DNA of 64,000 nucleotides from Psychromonas sp. CNPT3 (GCF_000153405.2 NC_020802.1:329883-393882), one strand, 5' to 3'. Shown: positions 16,562-26,827, counted from the first letter of the stretch. Program-made: numbers and translations. Notes: generated from the letters alone by a model not told the origin.

Positions 16562-18502
16562 TTAATTTTCTGTGCTTAGAAAAGTGCAACGTGCACTTTT
16601 GATATTGGTACTCGCAATGGGTAAGGTAATGATAAAGCGCGTGAACTCGCCTAGCTCCGATTGAACTTCAATATGGCCATTATGGCTGGTAACAATTTGT
16701 GAGCAGATAGTAAGACCAATGCCTAATCCAAAATTACCTTTACGTTTAGTGGTATAATTAAGTTCAAATATTTTATCGATTTGCTCTGCATTTATTCCCG
16801 GACCATCATCTTCAATAATGACTTGTATACATGGCTCTGCTTCATGGGCGTAATATTTTGTCATAATAGTTAATTTACCGGCACCCTCGGTAGCGTCAAT
16901 CGCATTTGAAATGATATTTGTCCATACTTGCTCTAATTCAATGGGGTAGCATTCAATGTTAGGTAATATTTGATATTCTTTTATTACCTCATAATGTTTT
17001 AATTTGTTTTCAAAAATAATGAGCGTTTCTTCAATGCCATCATGAATGTTCGTCGCTTTGCTAGATGGGTTATCTTGGCCTGCATAATGTTTTAAACTTT
17101 TCACCAGGTCAGCAATGCGCGCAGCACAGACTTTATTGTTACGTAATATACAGCCTGCTTGATAAAACTTATCTAATAAAATAATACTCTCTTCAATATC
17201 TCTCCCGTATTCGAGAGGAATTGAGGTTTCATCTAAATGCATACTCACTAACATTTTGGCGAGCTTAGTATTTTCCATTGTTTGCATTAATTTTTTGCTA
17301 CGGCGACGGATTTCAGAGGTCGAAAGCGGAATAAGCGTCAAGCCTTGCAGTAATGTTGAAAAAGCAAGCTCAGAAAATTTATTGTTTTTTTGAGTACTAA
17401 ATAATGCAGATATTAAGGATGTTAAGTTATCAGAGCCTCTTAATATGGCGCTGATAGGGTTATTCAATTCATGTGCAACACCTGCGACTAATTGTCCTAA
17501 TACCGCCATCTTTTCGCTACTGACTAATTGCTCATGGGCTGCATCAAGGGATTTTAAACTTTCTTGTAGGGCAAGCTCAGTGGTAATGCTATGTTGTAGG
17601 CGTCGGTTAAAATTTCGCAATAATAAATTGGTAAAAGGGGCAAGTAACGCAACGTTAGATTGCAATATTTTTGAAAAAACACTGTGGCTGACTTTGAGTA
17701 CTTCTGTTTCAACCAGCGTTATCCCTGTACTAAAAGATTTTTCGCCGGTGATAAATGACATACCACCGACCATAGAGCCTTCGTGCATATTAATAATATC
17801 TTGGACTTTTCCACGGTCATTGCGTTTTCGTAATAATACTTTACCTTTACTAATAAACCATAAAAAGCAATTTGTCTCACCCTCTCTTGTTAAAAGGTGG
17901 CCTGATCGGTAGGTCCTGATCACCTGATGCTCGTCGTTATCTTCGAGTATTTTGTATAATGATTGGATCACTAATAAGGATAATTCTTTGTCACTGTAAA
18001 TAGAATAATCAAGGAAACGATCTTGGAATGTCGAAATGTTGGTTAGTGAACCTTTTCTGATGTTGAAGAGGTTCTCTTGTATTGCCGTCAATGGCATGTT
18101 TTTCGTGCGTAGCGCATGCTCGATATTATTTTTGTATTGATGAAATTGTGCTGTAATAAGTGTTTTTAACGCATCTCGTTGGTATGGAAGGAGAATAAAA
18201 TGATCTATTTTATTCTCGTTTAGTAGCGAAATTAGATCGCTACAGCAGGGCTTATGCGCATAGATTATTTTGCGTGTTAAAGTGTTTTTCATTAACTTGA
18301 ATAAGTTATTTGCACTGCCATCACTTAACAATTGAGCACAAATAATAATACTAATCGTATGCTTTTCTTGCTCTATTTTTTGTAGCGCTTCACTTTGTGT
18401 TTTTGCGCTCAGTAGGTGCAAAACGAGTCTGGACGACAGTAAATCTTGTTGGATATTTGTGAGTTGTTGTTGATTGCTGTCGACACAAAGGATGGTTAGC
18501 AT
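16562..18502 (-). CDS. Histidine kinase with degenerate receiver and cyclic-nucleotide-binding domains
   Basis: A 646-residue soluble signalling protein with no membrane segment. Residues 1-~125 have a response-regulator fold pattern, but the phosphoacceptor Asp position reads CAQ (A56) and the conserved Lys is Leu (ILLPY), so it is a pseudo-receiver. Residues ~190-305 form a Crp/cNMP-binding beta-roll (GHLLTREGE...GSMVGG). A short coiled coil leads to HisKA with HELNNP (H344), then HATPase with N-box NIISNAIDA, G1 DDGPGI and G2 GLGIGL. The cNMP domain suggests regulation by cyclic nucleotide or another ligand. No cognate response regulator is adjacent. The GGAGAG RBS fixes the start. Confidence 0.85.
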   Translation of the reverse strand: MLTILCVDSNQQQLTNIQQDLLSSRLVLHLLSAKTQSEALQKIEQEKHTISIIICAQLLSDGSANNLFKLMKNTLTRKIIYAHKPCCSDLISLLNENKIDHFILLPYQRDALKTLITAQFHQYKNNIEHALRTKNMPLTAIQENLFNIRKGSLTNISTFQDRFLDYSIYSDKELSLLVIQSLYKILEDNDEHQVIRTYRSGHLLTREGETNCFLWFISKGKVLLRKRNDRGKVQDIINMHEGSMVGGMSFITGEKSFSTGITLVETEVLKVSHSVFSKILQSNVALLAPFTNLLLRNFNRRLQHSITTELALQESLKSLDAAHEQLVSSEKMAVLGQLVAGVAHELNNPISAILRGSDNLTSLISALFSTQKNNKFSELAFSTLLQGLTLIPLSTSEIRRRSKKLMQTMENTKLAKMLVSMHLDETSIPLEYGRDIEESIILLDKFYQAGCILRNNKVCAARIADLVKSLKHYAGQDNPSSKATNIHDGIEETLIIFENKLKHYEVIKEYQILPNIECYPIELEQVWTNIISNAIDATEGAGKLTIMTKYYAHEAEPCIQVIIEDDGPGINAEQIDKIFELNYTTKRKGNFGLGIGLTICSQIVTSHNGHIEVQSELGEFTRFIITLPIASTNIKSARCTFLSTEN

Positions 18503-18807
18503 GTTCTCTCCAAAGAGCTTTATTTGATGTTCATGATGATATGTTGATTCTTGTTGGGTGCAGAGTCAATACTAGAAATGGGTAATTCGTGGAAATGTGA
18601 TAACCTTAGCGTTTATAAAGTAAATATTAATGTTTTTAGCTATCGTAGCTGCGACCATCAACGTATTGCCATCAAAGTATTGTGCGGACACAACCGCGTA
18701 TATTAAGCGTCAATCAAAGGTATTATGATATATTAAGTCGTAGCGCTAGCACCTGTACATTCGCCTCTGTAGGCGTAACAGCCCATTATTTTTAAATAAG
18801 AGTAAAC
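18503..18807. other. Divergent intergenic region between kinase gene and hldE
   Basis: It holds two small dyads: TTGTG CGGA CACAA (18680-18693) and CGCCT CTGT AGGCG (18762-18775), the latter in the probable hldE leader. TATTATGATA near 18720 could be the hldE -10 region, but I cannot place a clear -35. No gene is seen. Confidence 0.4.
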
Positions 18808-20244
18808 ATGAAAATTACATTACCGGAATATGAAAAAGCCCAAGTATTAGTCGTTGGCGATGTCATGTTAGATCGATATTGGCAAGGCTCGACTGGCCGA
18901 ATATCACCAGAAGCGCCGGTGCCTGTGGTGAAAGTCGAGCACATTGAGGAGCGCCCTGGTGGTGCTGCAAATGTTGCATTAAATGTGGCAGCCTTAGGCT
19001 CAAAAGTGACATTAATCGGTTTAGTTGGTGATGATGAGCCCGCTAATGCGTTAAGAAATGGCTTAAAATCAGTACATGTGAGTACTGATTTTGTAACCTT
19101 AGCGAAATTCCCAACGATAACCAAGCTTCGCGTGCTGAGTCGTAATCAGCAATTATTGCGTTTAGACTTTGAAGAGGGTTTCCATGATGTGGATAGCGCG
19201 CCGTTACTTGAAAAAATGCAACGTGGACTAGAAAGTAATGTGGGCATGGTTATTTTATCGGATTACGATAAAGGCTCATTAGCAGATGTTCAAAAGATGA
19301 TCCGTCTTGCTAACGCTGCGAATGTACCCGTATTGGTCGATCCTAAAGGCAGTGATTTTGAAAAATATCGAGGTGCGACGTTATTAACACCTAATTTATC
19401 TGAATTTGAAGCGGTCGTTGGTGTGTGTAAAAATGCAGCTGAAATTGTTGAGAAGGCATTAGGCTTGATTGATAAATTTGAGTTTGATGCTTTATTAGTG
19501 ACGCGCAGTGAAAATGGCATGACCTTGATCCGTAAAGGACAAGAGGCTTTTCACCTTGCAACACAAGCGCAAGAAGTCTTTGATGTGACAGGTGCAGGAG
19601 ACACCGTTATTTCTGTTTTGGCAACATCACTGGCAGCGGGCAGTTCTTTTGAGCATGCTTGTACGCTTGCTAATGCAGCTGCGGGCGTTGTAGTGGGTAA
19701 AATAGGTACTTCTACCGTTAATACAATTGAGCTTGCTAACGCCGTCTATAGCCAGCAAGAAATAGGCTTCGGTGTACTCAATGAAGAGCAATTAAAATTA
19801 GCGGTTAAGCTCGCTCAACATCGCGGTGAAAAAGTGATCATGACCAACGGCTGCTTTGATATTTTACATGCTGGGCATGTTTCGTATCTTAATAGTGCGC
19901 GCGAGCAAGGCCAACGCCTTATTGTTGCTGTTAATAGTGACGCATCAGTGCGCAGTTTAAAAGGGACTGGGCGTCCTGTAAACTCAGTGGATCGTCGTAT
20001 GGCTGTATTAGCCGGCTTAGGCGCTGTTGATTGGGTGATTGAGTTTAGTGAAGAGACGCCGCAACGTTTAATTGCTAATTTACTGCCGGATATGCTCGTC
20101 AAAGGTGGCGATTATAAAATTGAAGATATTGCCGGTGGCGTAGAAGTGATTGCAAACGGTGGCAGTGTTCGCGTTTTACAATTTGAAGAGGGTTGTTCTA
20201 CTTCGCAGATTATCGAGAGTATTCGCAATAACAAGTCAAACTGA
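18808..20244 (+). CDS. hldE: Bifunctional heptose-7-phosphate kinase / heptose-1-phosphate adenylyltransferase HldE
   Basis: A 478-residue two-domain enzyme making ADP-heptose for the LPS inner core. Residues 1-~318 form a PfkB-type sugar kinase (RPGGAANVA ~50; GAGDTVIS ~260 with the catalytic Asp). Residues ~340-478 form a cytidylyltransferase-fold domain ([13 protein letters not shown] with HAGH ~353, and SEETPQRLI). Length matches E. coli HldE (477). It is monocistronic, ended by a strong terminator shared with tolC. Confidence 0.97.
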   Translation: MKITLPEYEKAQVLVVGDVMLDRYWQGSTGRISPEAPVPVVKVEHIEERPGGAANVALNVAALGSKVTLIGLVGDDEPANALRNGLKSVHVSTDFVTLAKFPTITKLRVLSRNQQLLRLDFEEGFHDVDSAPLLEKMQRGLESNVGMVILSDYDKGSLADVQKMIRLANAANVPVLVDPKGSDFEKYRGATLLTPNLSEFEAVVGVCKNAAEIVEKALGLIDKFEFDALLVTRSENGMTLIRKGQEAFHLATQAQEVFDVTGAGDTVISVLATSLAAGSSFEHACTLANAAAGVVVGKIGTSTVNTIELANAVYSQQEIGFGVLNEEQLKLAVKLAQHRGEKVIMTNGCFDILHAGHVSYLNSAREQGQRLIVAVNSDASVRSLKGTGRPVNSVDRRMAVLAGLGAVDWVIEFSEETPQRLIANLLPDMLVKGGDYKIEDIAGGVEVIANGGSVRVLQFEEGCSTSQIIESIRNNKSN

Positions 20245-20261
20245 TCAACTCTTATGAGCAT

Positions 20262-20292
20262 AAAAAAAGGAAGCATTAGCTTCCTTTTTTTT
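20262..20292. terminator. Bidirectional terminator between hldE and tolC
   Basis: A perfect 13-bp stem AAAAAAAGGAAGC / GCTTCCTTTTTTT has an ATTA loop and T-runs on both strands. It lies between convergent hldE and tolC. Confidence 0.9.
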
Positions 20293-20320
20293 GTTGAGAA
20301 AAAGTAAATATTTCCCCTTT

Positions 20321-21649
20321 TTATTTATCAGATGCTTTGATTAATCCGGCAGAGATATCTTTAATATCTTGTATTGATAAAGTGCCTGCTGAATATTTCA
20401 GTTGTAGTCGACTTAAAATATAATCATAACGAGCATTCGCCAGTAAATCTTCAGACTCAAATAAACGTCTTGTAGAATCAAGCACATCAACAATGGTACG
20501 TGTACCCACCTCAAATCCCGCTTCGATTGCTTCTAAAGCACTCTTTGAGGAGATAACGGTTTGCTCGTAGGCTGTGATTGAGCTAATAGACGCACGTACA
20601 TTGTTATAGCCACTTTTTATATCTGCATCAATACTGCGAAACGATTGTATTAAATCTTCACTGGCCATGACATAGCTGTATGTCGCTTGGTTGACTAACG
20701 AATTGGTTTTGCCACCGGTGTATATTGGGAGGTTAAATTCGATACCGATACTGGCATCACTCATATCAATATCTGAGCGGCGTAAGGCATCATAATCAGT
20801 ATTGTTATAACCGATACGTGCGCTTAAATCGAGCGTCGGTTGATGACCTGTACGTGCCAATTTAATTTGCATTTGTGCAAGATCTTTGGCGATACGTTTT
20901 TCATGTAACAATAAGTTATGCTCTAAGGCATTATTATGCCAAAGCGTTACATTACCTTCTAAGGGCGCAGGTGAAAAAATATCTGTATTGAGTAAATCGA
21001 TATTGCGGATGTCTTCGCCTGTTAATTCGCGTAAGGCGTAGTATGAATTAATTAATTGATTTTTTGCTTTAATAAGGTCGGCATTAGTGCGATCGAATTC
21101 GGCTTGTGCTTCATGCACATCTGTTATCGCAATTAAACCGACATCAAAGCGTTGCTTAGTTTGCTCTAATTGACGTGCAACCGCGCGTTTGTTGGCCTGT
21201 ACTGATTGCACACTTTGGTGAGCACGTAATACATTAAAGTAGATTGAGCTCGTACGTAGGATCAGGTTTTGTTGTGCGTAACCATAAATCGCCGCGTATT
21301 GAGTGGCTTGTATTTCTGCTAAATCTAGCTCTTTCCAATAAGTGCCATTATAAAGAGATTGGCTTAGTGATAAATTGGCGCCGTAATTGGTGTTAGAGTT
21401 GATATCGTCTTTATCTTTACTTTTCCCTGCATTTAGGCCAAAACCAATTTGCGGTAAAAGGGATGCATTTGAAGCGCTGACTCTTTCAAGGTAGAGATCA
21501 TATTGGGCTTTGCTTTTTTGAATAATAGGATCTTTTAGTTGCGCAGTTTCATATATTTGTAATAAATCGTCTGCACTAACGACAGAATTAAAGCTTGTTA
21601 ATGCAATAAAGGTTGCAAGCGTTAATTGTTTAATTTTCATGGTATACAA
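20321..21649 (-). CDS. tolC: TolC outer-membrane efflux/secretion channel
   Basis: A 442-residue outer-membrane channel protein for drug efflux and type I secretion. A signal peptide (cleavage near VVSA-DD, ~25) is followed by two tandem OEP repeats: LLQIYETAQLKDP near the start, and a second repeat whose features include AGFEVGTRTIVDVLDSTRR (~375-393). It is shorter than E. coli TolC (493), mainly at the C-terminus. It is divergent from nudF, as in enterics and vibrios, and may be the exit duct for the RND pump at 2-6 kb. Confidence 0.94.
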   Translation of the reverse strand: MYTMKIKQLTLATFIALTSFNSVVSADDLLQIYETAQLKDPIIQKSKAQYDLYLERVSASNASLLPQIGFGLNAGKSKDKDDINSNTNYGANLSLSQSLYNGTYWKELDLAEIQATQYAAIYGYAQQNLILRTSSIYFNVLRAHQSVQSVQANKRAVARQLEQTKQRFDVGLIAITDVHEAQAEFDRTNADLIKAKNQLINSYYALRELTGEDIRNIDLLNTDIFSPAPLEGNVTLWHNNALEHNLLLHEKRIAKDLAQMQIKLARTGHQPTLDLSARIGYNNTDYDALRRSDIDMSDASIGIEFNLPIYTGGKTNSLVNQATYSYVMASEDLIQSFRSIDADIKSGYNNVRASISSITAYEQTVISSKSALEAIEAGFEVGTRTIVDVLDSTRRLFESEDLLANARYDYILSRLQLKYSAGTLSIQDIKDISAGLIKASDK

Positions 21650-21732
21650 TCCTAGTGTATAGGCTAATTAATAATGTATAAATTAGCATAGAATAAATAA
21701 ATTAAAACTAGAATTTAGGAGATTAGCAGAAA

Positions 21733-22374
21733 ATGAACGAACATTCATTTATTAGTTGTCGTGATTTTAAGCGTTACACAAAAGACGACGTTAAAATTAT
21801 AAAAAAAGAGACGTTATACAAAGGATTTTTTCAATGTAACAAGTATACGTTGCAGCATAGGCTGTTTTCTGGAAAGTGGAGTGCGTTAATTGAGCGTGAA
21901 TTTTTCGAACGTGGAAATGCAGCCGCGGTATTAGCTTATGATGAAAAAAACGATTGTGTTATTTTAGTTGAGCAGTTTCGATTTGGCGCATTGGGGGGGA
22001 CACAATCCCCTTGGTTACTTGAATTAGTGGCGGGAATGGTTAAGGACGGTGAATCATCCGAAGATGTTGTGTTACGCGAGGCGTTTGAAGAAGCAGGGCT
22101 TAGGTTGACGTCTTGTCAGTTTATTATGAATTGCTTGGTAAGCCCTGGAGGCACCACTGAGAAAGTAGATCTGTTTATTGCGAATGTGGACAGTGAGGGA
22201 GTTAAAGGTATTTATGGATTAAGTGAGGAAAATGAAGATATTCGTGTGCACGTGATTGCTCGGGAAACAGCTTATCAATGGGTTGTAGAGGGAAAAATTA
22301 ATAATGCCATGACGGTTATTGCGCTGCAATGGTTAGAATTGAATAAAAAAACATTAAAATTGTTATCAAATTAA
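21733..22374 (+). CDS. nudF: ADP-ribose pyrophosphatase NudF
   Basis: A 213-residue Nudix hydrolase that cleaves ADP-ribose to AMP and ribose-5-phosphate. The Nudix box GX5EX7REUXEEXGU is intact (starting GMVKDGE, with REAFEEAGL, ~113-135). The following SPGGTTEK segment is typical of NudF. Length matches E. coli (209). In relatives nudF-yqiB-cpdA-yqiA-parE are contiguous; here yqiB is missing and a ~300-bp gap separates nudF from cpdA. Confidence 0.95.
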   Translation: MNEHSFISCRDFKRYTKDDVKIIKKETLYKGFFQCNKYTLQHRLFSGKWSALIEREFFERGNAAAVLAYDEKNDCVILVEQFRFGALGGTQSPWLLELVAGMVKDGESSEDVVLREAFEEAGLRLTSCQFIMNCLVSPGGTTEKVDLFIANVDSEGVKGIYGLSEENEDIRVHVIARETAYQWVVEGKINNAMTVIALQWLELNKKTLKLLSN

Positions 22375-22675
22375 CATTTTTAAATTTTAATTTATCCACA
22401 TCGCTGTGCAGATGTTAATATCATAGTATCGAAAGTCATTTGGCTAAGAAAAGCACGATGACGAAAGTGTGTGCAGATAAAATATAAAACAAGTCATCAT
22501 TAGCATTAAGAAAACGGAAAATGTCTTATTATTTTTTACTTGGTTTTTAGGGGAACTTTTTCTATAGATCATGTGACAAATATAAATAATTAAGACTATT
22601 GATGCGTGTTTGCTTCTGATATTAAAAAGAAAATTAGTTAAGCGCATTTCTTATAACGGATATAAAAGAAGTACT
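22375..22675. other. Intergenic gap where yqiB is expected
   Basis: I see no gene and no recognisable remnant of the DUF1249 protein YqiB that usually lies between nudF and cpdA. The sequence is very AT-rich and may hold the cpdA promoter. A TGTGA half-site near 22572 has no matching second half. Confidence 0.5.
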
Positions 22676-23503
22676 ATGAATAAAACAAGCACACTACTGC
22701 CCGTTGACACATTGGGTCATTTATCTTTGCTGCAAATTACCGACTCACATTTATTTGCAGATGTAGACCATCAGCTATTAGGCGTTAAAACGGCCCAAAG
22801 CTTTAAGGCAGTCGTTGAGTTGGCATTAAAAGATGCCCCTGCGTGTCAAGGTGTGCTTGCAACAGGCGATCTAACGCAAGATCATTCAGAGCAATCTTAT
22901 TTCTCCTTTGGCCATGAAATAAAAAAATTAAATTTACCCTGTTATTGGTTACCCGGAAATCATGACGTACAAAGCGTTATGCTACCGAGTTTATTAGAAG
23001 AGGGTCTGGCCGCTATTAAGTTATTGCAAAGTGAATATTGGCAAATAATATTATTAGACTCGCAAATTCCGAGTATGGCGCATGGCCATTTAAGTATTGA
23101 GCAATTGGTTTTCCTAAAAGAAGCATTAACTCAAAACCCTGATAAATACACGCTCATTTGTGTACATCATCATGTATTACCGGTCGGGAGTGCTTGGCTG
23201 GATCAACACATATTAAAGAATCATCAGGCATTACTTGATATTATTGCGCCGTTTAAGAAAGTACGCGCGGTCTTATCTGGGCATGTCCATCAAGCGCAAG
23301 AAATATGTTTAAACGGTGTCACTTTTTTTACTTCTCCATCAACATGCGTGCAGTTTAAACCTAATTGTGATGATTTTACGCTCGATGACACTGCGCCGGG
23401 ATATCGTTACTTATCATTGCGTAAAGATGGCTCTATTGAAACGCGTGTCGAACGTATTCAACAAGGTCTATTTCATGCAGAAGCTGACGCTCAAGGTTAT
23501 TAG
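22676..23503 (+). CDS. cpdA: 3',5'-cyclic AMP phosphodiesterase CpdA
   Basis: A class III cyclic phosphodiesterase hydrolysing cAMP to AMP and so damping CRP signalling. Metallophosphatase motifs are present: DSH (QITDSHLFA), GDLTQD, GNHD (LPGNHD), and GHVH near the C-terminus. I chose ATG at 22676 because it gives 275 residues, the length of E. coli CpdA, and aligns the N-terminus; an in-frame upstream start at 22610 would add 22 unsupported residues. It overlaps yqiA by 1 bp (TAGTG). Confidence 0.95.
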   Translation: MNKTSTLLPVDTLGHLSLLQITDSHLFADVDHQLLGVKTAQSFKAVVELALKDAPACQGVLATGDLTQDHSEQSYFSFGHEIKKLNLPCYWLPGNHDVQSVMLPSLLEEGLAAIKLLQSEYWQIILLDSQIPSMAHGHLSIEQLVFLKEALTQNPDKYTLICVHHHVLPVGSAWLDQHILKNHQALLDIIAPFKKVRAVLSGHVHQAQEICLNGVTFFTSPSTCVQFKPNCDDFTLDDTAPGYRYLSLRKDGSIETRVERIQQGLFHAEADAQGY

Positions 23504-24075
23504 TGCGTAAAATATTATTACTATTACACGGGTTTCATAGCTCTCCCAAATCAAAAAAATCGCAACAAATGCAGGCTTATTTAAGCTTGCATCATCCCGA
23601 GATCACCTTTATTTGCCCACAGTTACCTTGCTTGCCCGAAGATGTTTGGCAGTTATTATGCGATTTAAAAGAGCAATATAAAGATGCAGCAATAGGCGTA
23701 ATAGGGAGTTCTTTAGGTGGTTATTTTGCGACTAAATTAGCACAAGAATTTGCATTGAAAACGGTGTTAATTAACCCAGCGGTTACCCCTTATCATTTGC
23801 TCACAACCTATATTGGCGATCAAATACAGCCCTATACGGGCGAAAAGTATGAAATTAACAGTGACTATATGGGTAAATTACAAGCGTTAGATGTTGAGTC
23901 TCTGCGTTTTCCTGAAAATATTTGGTTATTACAACAAGAAGGCGATGAGGTATTAGATCATTGCCATGCCAAAATAAAATATGCGCATTGCAAGATAACG
24001 TCGGAGAAAGGAGGCAATCATAGCTTTAGCGGTTTTGAGCGTTTTATTGGCGAGATCCTGACCTTTCTTTTTTAG
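23503..24075 (+). CDS. yqiA: YqiA alpha/beta-hydrolase esterase
   Basis: A 190-residue esterase of the YqiA/UPF0227 family. It shows LLLHGFHSSPKS (oxyanion region, ~5-16), the nucleophile elbow GSSLGGYFA (Ser ~71), INPAV and a C-terminal GGNHSFSGFE with the catalytic His. It starts with GTG overlapping the cpdA stop, indicating translational coupling. Physiological substrate unknown. Confidence 0.92.
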   Translation: MRKILLLLHGFHSSPKSKKSQQMQAYLSLHHPEITFICPQLPCLPEDVWQLLCDLKEQYKDAAIGVIGSSLGGYFATKLAQEFALKTVLINPAVTPYHLLTTYIGDQIQPYTGEKYEINSDYMGKLQALDVESLRFPENIWLLQQEGDEVLDHCHAKIKYAHCKITSEKGGNHSFSGFERFIGEILTFLF

Positions 24076-24322
24076 CTTTAATACTTATCATATGTGGGTA
24101 ACTTCATTTTAAGATAAGCAATAATGATTAAAAATCGCGTGCACATTACAAAAACACTTTTACTATATACAGGCAGACTATAAAAAATTATTCCACGTCT
24201 CTTTTATAGTTATCTTGGAATAAAAACACCTCAAACCCTTGTTTTCTTAGATGCAGATGCGTTATTCCTGATATAATTGCGCTTCTTTTATTTTTCCCTT
24301 TCTATTTTTAGCAGGTATTGTG

Positions 24323-26212
24323 ATGAGCGAACAGTATAACTCCGACTCCATTGAAGTCCTAAATGGCCTTGATCCGGTGCGTCATCGTCCCGGTATGTAT
24401 ACTGAAACGAATCGTCCAAATCATCTTGCTCAAGAAGTCATTGATAATAGTGTCGACGAAGCGCTTGCTGGACATGCAACCTCTATTCAGGTGATCTTAC
24501 ATGAAGATCAGTCGATTGAAGTAACTGATGATGGTCGTGGCATGCCCGTTGATATTCACCCAGAAGAGAAAATATCCGGTGTTGAACTTATCTTTTGTAA
24601 ATTACATGCTGGTGGTAAGTTTTCAGGTAAAAACTATGCCATTTCGGGCGGTCTACATGGAGTAGGTATTTCCGTCGTTAATGCACTTTCAGCCCGCGTT
24701 GATGTCAATATTAGGCGTAATGCAAAGGTCTATCATATTGCTTTTGAGCACGGCGAAAAAGTAGAAGAATTAAAAGAGATTGATACTTGTGGTAAGCGCA
24801 ATACGGGGACGAGTGTACATTTCAGACCGGATCCTCGCTATTTTGATAGTGCTAAATTCTCTGTTTCTCGTCTATTGCATTTGTTAAAAGCGAAAGCGGT
24901 ATTGTGTCCCGGATTAAGTATTAAGTTTAAAGACAGAGTAAATAAAAATAATTATCACTGGTGCTATAAAGATGGGTTAAATGATTATCTTTTAGAGGCG
25001 GTGCATGAGAATGAATTATTACCCGCAACGCCTTTTGTTGGTCAGTTGATGGCAAATGGCGAAACAGTTGACTGGGCCATTGTCTGGTTGCCTGAAGGCG
25101 GAAACTCATTATCTGAAAGCTATGTGAATTTGATCCCTACCATTCAAGGTGGGACGCATGTTAATGGTTTTAGACAAGGCCTGCTTGATGCCATGCGTGA
25201 ATTTTGTGATATCCGCAGCTTATTACCGCGAGGGATCAAATTAAGCCCTGAGGATATTTGGGATAAATGCGCCTACATTTTAAGTGTGAAAATTAAAGAG
25301 CCTCAATTTGCAGGGCAGATGAAAGAGCGCTTATCATCAAGGCAATGTGTGGCGTTTATTTGTGGTGTGGTGAAAGATGCCTTTAGTTTATGGCTCAATG
25401 CACATGTTGGTGAAGCGGAAGAACTCGCTTTATTTTGCATTCAAAACGCACAAATACGTAGTCGTAAAAGTAAAAAAGTCGCCCGTAAAAAAATAACTCA
25501 AGGCCCTGCATTACCCGGGAAACTGACCGATTGTTCATGCCAAGAGCCGGAGCGTGGTGAATTGTTTCTCGTGGAAGGGGACTCTGCTGGGGGCTCTGCC
25601 AAACAAGCCCGCGACAGAGAATTCCAAGCGATTTTACCGTTGCGCGGAAAGATTAAAAACACATGGGAAGATGACTCAGATGTTATTTTAAACTCAGAAG
25701 AGATTTATAACATTTCGATAGCGATAGGTATTGATCCGGCATCGAATGATCTTTCTGGATTACGTTATGGAAAAATTTGTATTTTAGCCGATGCTGATTC
25801 CGATGGATTGCATATTGCGACGCTTATTTGCGCATTATTTGTTAGGCATTTTAGAGCGGTGGTCGATGCGGGGCATTTTTATGTGGCGATGCCTCCCTTG
25901 TATCGTATCGATGCGGGTAAAGAGGTTTTTTACGCGCTCGATGAGGGTGAAAAAGAAATTATTTTAGAGCGTATCGCAAATAAAAATAAGCGCAGTAAAA
26001 TTAATGTTCAGCGCTTTAAAGGACTGGGTGAAATGAATCCAGATCAACTGCGAGAAACGACAATGGATCCGAATACGCGCCGTTTAGTACAATTAACGAC
26101 AGAAGACTCAGAGAAAATGTTAGAGGTAATGGACATGTTATTGGCAAAAAAACGTGCAGGAGATCGAAAGGAGTGGTTAGAAACAAGTGGGGATATGCTT
26201 TCGGTTGAGTAA
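24323..26212 (+). CDS. parE: DNA topoisomerase IV subunit B
   Basis: A ~629-residue ATPase subunit of topoisomerase IV, which decatenates chromosomes with ParC. The GHKL ATPase site (EVIDNSVDEALAG ~35-47, DDGRGMP, GGLHGVG) is followed by a transducer domain and the Toprim domain (EGDSAGGSAK ~410, DADSDGLHI ~490). Length is as in E. coli ParE (630). GTG at 24320 precedes ATG at 24323; ATG is preferred. parC is not in the window. Confidence 0.97.
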   Translation: MSEQYNSDSIEVLNGLDPVRHRPGMYTETNRPNHLAQEVIDNSVDEALAGHATSIQVILHEDQSIEVTDDGRGMPVDIHPEEKISGVELIFCKLHAGGKFSGKNYAISGGLHGVGISVVNALSARVDVNIRRNAKVYHIAFEHGEKVEELKEIDTCGKRNTGTSVHFRPDPRYFDSAKFSVSRLLHLLKAKAVLCPGLSIKFKDRVNKNNYHWCYKDGLNDYLLEAVHENELLPATPFVGQLMANGETVDWAIVWLPEGGNSLSESYVNLIPTIQGGTHVNGFRQGLLDAMREFCDIRSLLPRGIKLSPEDIWDKCAYILSVKIKEPQFAGQMKERLSSRQCVAFICGVVKDAFSLWLNAHVGEAEELALFCIQNAQIRSRKSKKVARKKITQGPALPGKLTDCSCQEPERGELFLVEGDSAGGSAKQARDREFQAILPLRGKIKNTWEDDSDVILNSEEIYNISIAIGIDPASNDLSGLRYGKICILADADSDGLHIATLICALFVRHFRAVVDAGHFYVAMPPLYRIDAGKEVFYALDEGEKEIILERIANKNKRSKINVQRFKGLGEMNPDQLRETTMDPNTRRLVQLTTEDSEKMLEVMDMLLAKKRAGDRKEWLETSGDMLSVE

Positions 26213-26384
26213 TGTTATTGTGTAAATAATGATGTATGAATAGAACTTTATATGCCTAACTACTCAAAATATAAGTATTTTTAGCTTAAAATGTGAGCTG
26301 CGATATTATCTATTTATATTTTGATTGCGACTTGATGAGAATTTGTTTTATATTGCCTCACCATTCATTTAGGAGGCTAATATA

Positions 26385-26813
26385 ATGCCGTTACAAAGAA
26401 CACTTTCAATGATAAAACCTGATGCTGTTTCTAAAATGTTGATAGGAACGATCATTGCTCGTTTTGAAAAAGCGCAGTTAACCCCTGTTGCGATTAAAAT
26501 GTTACATTTAACGAAAGCACAAGCTGAAGGTTTTTATGCTGAGCATCAAGGTAAAGGTTTTTTTGAAAATTTAGTGGAGTTTATGAGCTCTGGCCCGATC
26601 CTTGTTTTAGTATTAGAAGGTGAAAATGGCATTGCTCATTACCGTGAACTCATTGGTCAAACAGATCCTGCTAAAGCATTAGCTGGGACTATTCGTGCCG
26701 ATTTTGCGGAATCTCTTAGTTGCAATGCGGTACATGGCTCAGATAGCCCTGCATCTGCATCGCGAGAAATTGCTTATTTCTTTAGTGATGAGGAAATTTG
26801 CTCACCTAGTTAA
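26385..26813 (+). CDS. ndk: Nucleoside diphosphate kinase
   Basis: A 142-residue enzyme balancing NTP pools by phosphotransfer through an active-site His. The signature NAVHGSDSP (H117) and the start [11 protein letters not shown] are diagnostic. AGGAGG precedes ATG at good spacing. The prepilin peptidase gene follows by 14 bp, so they may be co-transcribed. Confidence 0.98.
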   Translation: MPLQRTLSMIKPDAVSKMLIGTIIARFEKAQLTPVAIKMLHLTKAQAEGFYAEHQGKGFFENLVEFMSSGPILVLVLEGENGIAHYRELIGQTDPAKALAGTIRADFAESLSCNAVHGSDSPASASREIAYFFSDEEICSPS

Positions 26814-26827
26814 TTTATGGAATAAAA

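Noticed and set aside
22560-22600. CRP site upstream of cpdA
   Set aside because: A single TGTGA half-site without the matching TCACA half.
22610-22675. N-terminal extension of CpdA
   Set aside because: The internal ATG at 22676 gives the family length and alignment.
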